Position numbers and translations under genes: made by a program
Shown here: piece after piece, positions 63,377 through 64,000 of the stretch
Layout: each line of letters begins with the position of its first letter
How positions within the stretch are numbered: position 1 is the first letter of the stretch
Source of the DNA: an uncultured Clostridia bacterium
Lineage (GTDB): Bacteria > Bacillota > Clostridia > Oscillospirales > CAG-272
Length of the DNA stretch: 64,000 nt
Assembly (NCBI GenBank): GCA_937894775.1
Contig: CALAXC010000008.1
Location: forward strand, 1 to 64,000
Direction of reading: 5' to 3'
The notes under the pieces: generated by a model
Databases searched by the model: none
Told to the model about the DNA's origin: nothing
The model's input: the letters and a program-made list of their open reading frames with translations, nothing else

Positions 63377-63988
63377 ATGGAAGAGAATAAGAATAATACG
63401 GCGGAAGATGTCATTGAGGAGAAAGCTGAAGAAACGCTTGATCCCGATACACCCGAATCCGTCGAAGCTGAGGCAAGTCCTGAAACGGCGGAAGATGAAT
63501 CTCCTTTAAAACATAAGGATAAAAAGAAGTTAAAAAAAGCAGAAGCCGAGATAGAAAAGCTTACCGCACAGCTCGCAGAGGAGCAGGATAAATATTTAAG
63601 GCTTATGGCAGAGTATGATAACTTCAGAAAACGTACGGCAAAAGAGAGAGAGGGGATATATACCGATGCTTATTGTGATGCACTCAGTCAGATATTGCCT
63701 ATAATAGACAATCTTGAGCGTGCGGCTCAATATAGCGCAGACGATCCTGATTCGCCTATGGCAAAGGGAATAGAGCTTACTATAAAGAGTTGCGTGGAAG
63801 CACTTAATAAAATGGGTGTTTACGAGATAGAGGCTATTGGAAAACAGTTTGATCCTAATCTTCATAATGCTGTAATGCATATTGATGATGAAGCCTTTGG
63901 TGAAAATGAAATAGTTGAGGTCTTTATGAAGGGATATATTAAGGGGGAAAAGGTCCTTAGATTTTCTATGGTAAAGGTCGCAAATTAA
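63377..63988 (+). CDS. grpE: Nucleotide exchange factor GrpE
   Basis: GrpE releases ADP from DnaK. The 203-residue protein has a disordered acidic N-terminus (1-50), a long coiled coil with LRLMAEYDNFRKRTAKEREG (about residues 77-96), the four-helix dimer region with LPIIDNLERA, and a beta domain with the characteristic FDPNLHNAVMH and EVFMKGYIKGEKVLRFSMVKVAN. The ATG at 63377 follows GGAGG by five bases; the ATG at 63362 overlaps the hrcA stop and lacks such a site. dnaK probably follows beyond the window. Confidence 0.94.
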   Translation: MEENKNNTAEDVIEEKAEETLDPDTPESVEAEASPETAEDESPLKHKDKKKLKKAEAEIEKLTAQLAEEQDKYLRLMAEYDNFRKRTAKEREGIYTDAYCDALSQILPIIDNLERAAQYSADDPDSPMAKGIELTIKSCVEALNKMGVYEIEAIGKQFDPNLHNAVMHIDDEAFGENEIVEVFMKGYIKGEKVLRFSMVKVAN

Positions 63989-64000
63989 AATAATAAAATA

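Overview
The window looks like chromosomal DNA of a low-GC, Gram-positive anaerobe of class Clostridia. Oscillospirales/Ruminococcaceae-like is my best guess from gene content, not a proven placement. The signs are AT-rich intergenic DNA with near-consensus TTGACA/TATAAT promoters, AGGAGG ribosome sites, a CIRCE/HrcA heat-shock locus, a YerC-led histidine operon with split HisZ/HisG, an ECF transporter module, a desulfoferrodoxin (anaerobic superoxide reductase), ClpE, DUF951 and TSCPD proteins. I see no rRNA, tRNA, insertion sequence, phage gene or CRISPR array. Nearly all the DNA is coding, in compact operons.

Layout. 1-612 is the 5' part of an unknown gene on the minus strand, clearly richer in GC than the rest. 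817-3851 is a UDP-sugar/galactose operon (nucleotidyltransferase, galE, galM). 3997-6353 holds an unknown membrane protein, an Lgt-family protein and a CPBP protease-like protein. 6512-14320 is yerC followed by the full histidine operon hisZGDCBHAF(IE), with an inverted repeat over its promoter. 14533-19975 (minus) holds desulfoferrodoxin, ruvB, ruvA, a YfhO-family giant membrane protein and DUF951. Diverging from it, 20172-32173 carries ruvC, an rRNA methyltransferase-like gene, ecfA1-ecfA2-ecfT, truA, a DUF5711 protein, pgsA, clpE and a P-type-ATPase-like protein that has lost its catalytic motifs. 32381-34092 is rpsB-tsf. 34281-46364 is a long housekeeping run (nusB, a TsaD paralogue, xseA, xseB, ispA, a DUF212 protein, tlyA, nadK, argR, recN, argS, yebC, a flippase), followed by rplS with its own leader. 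46897-54746 (minus) holds envelope proteins, an AI-2E-type permease, a CBS-domain CNNM/CorC-type transporter behind a structured leader RNA, a TSCPD protein, a degenerate prephenate-dehydratase-like protein and htpG. 54912-62039 has ispE, then a transglutaminase-like protein and a dlt-like cluster (adenylation enzyme, carrier protein, MBOAT acyltransferase, SGNH-like protein, lipoprotein). 62271-63988 is CIRCE-hrcA-grpE, with dnaK probably just past the end.

The least ordinary items are: (i) the intact but catalytically degenerate P-type ATPase translated directly behind clpE; (ii) the dlt-like cluster in A-C-B-D order, with changed specificity and nucleophile residues; (iii) the leader RNA of the CBS-domain transporter, whose terminator loop is complementary to an upstream segment; (iv) the inverted repeat over the yerC-his promoter, a good candidate YerC operator.
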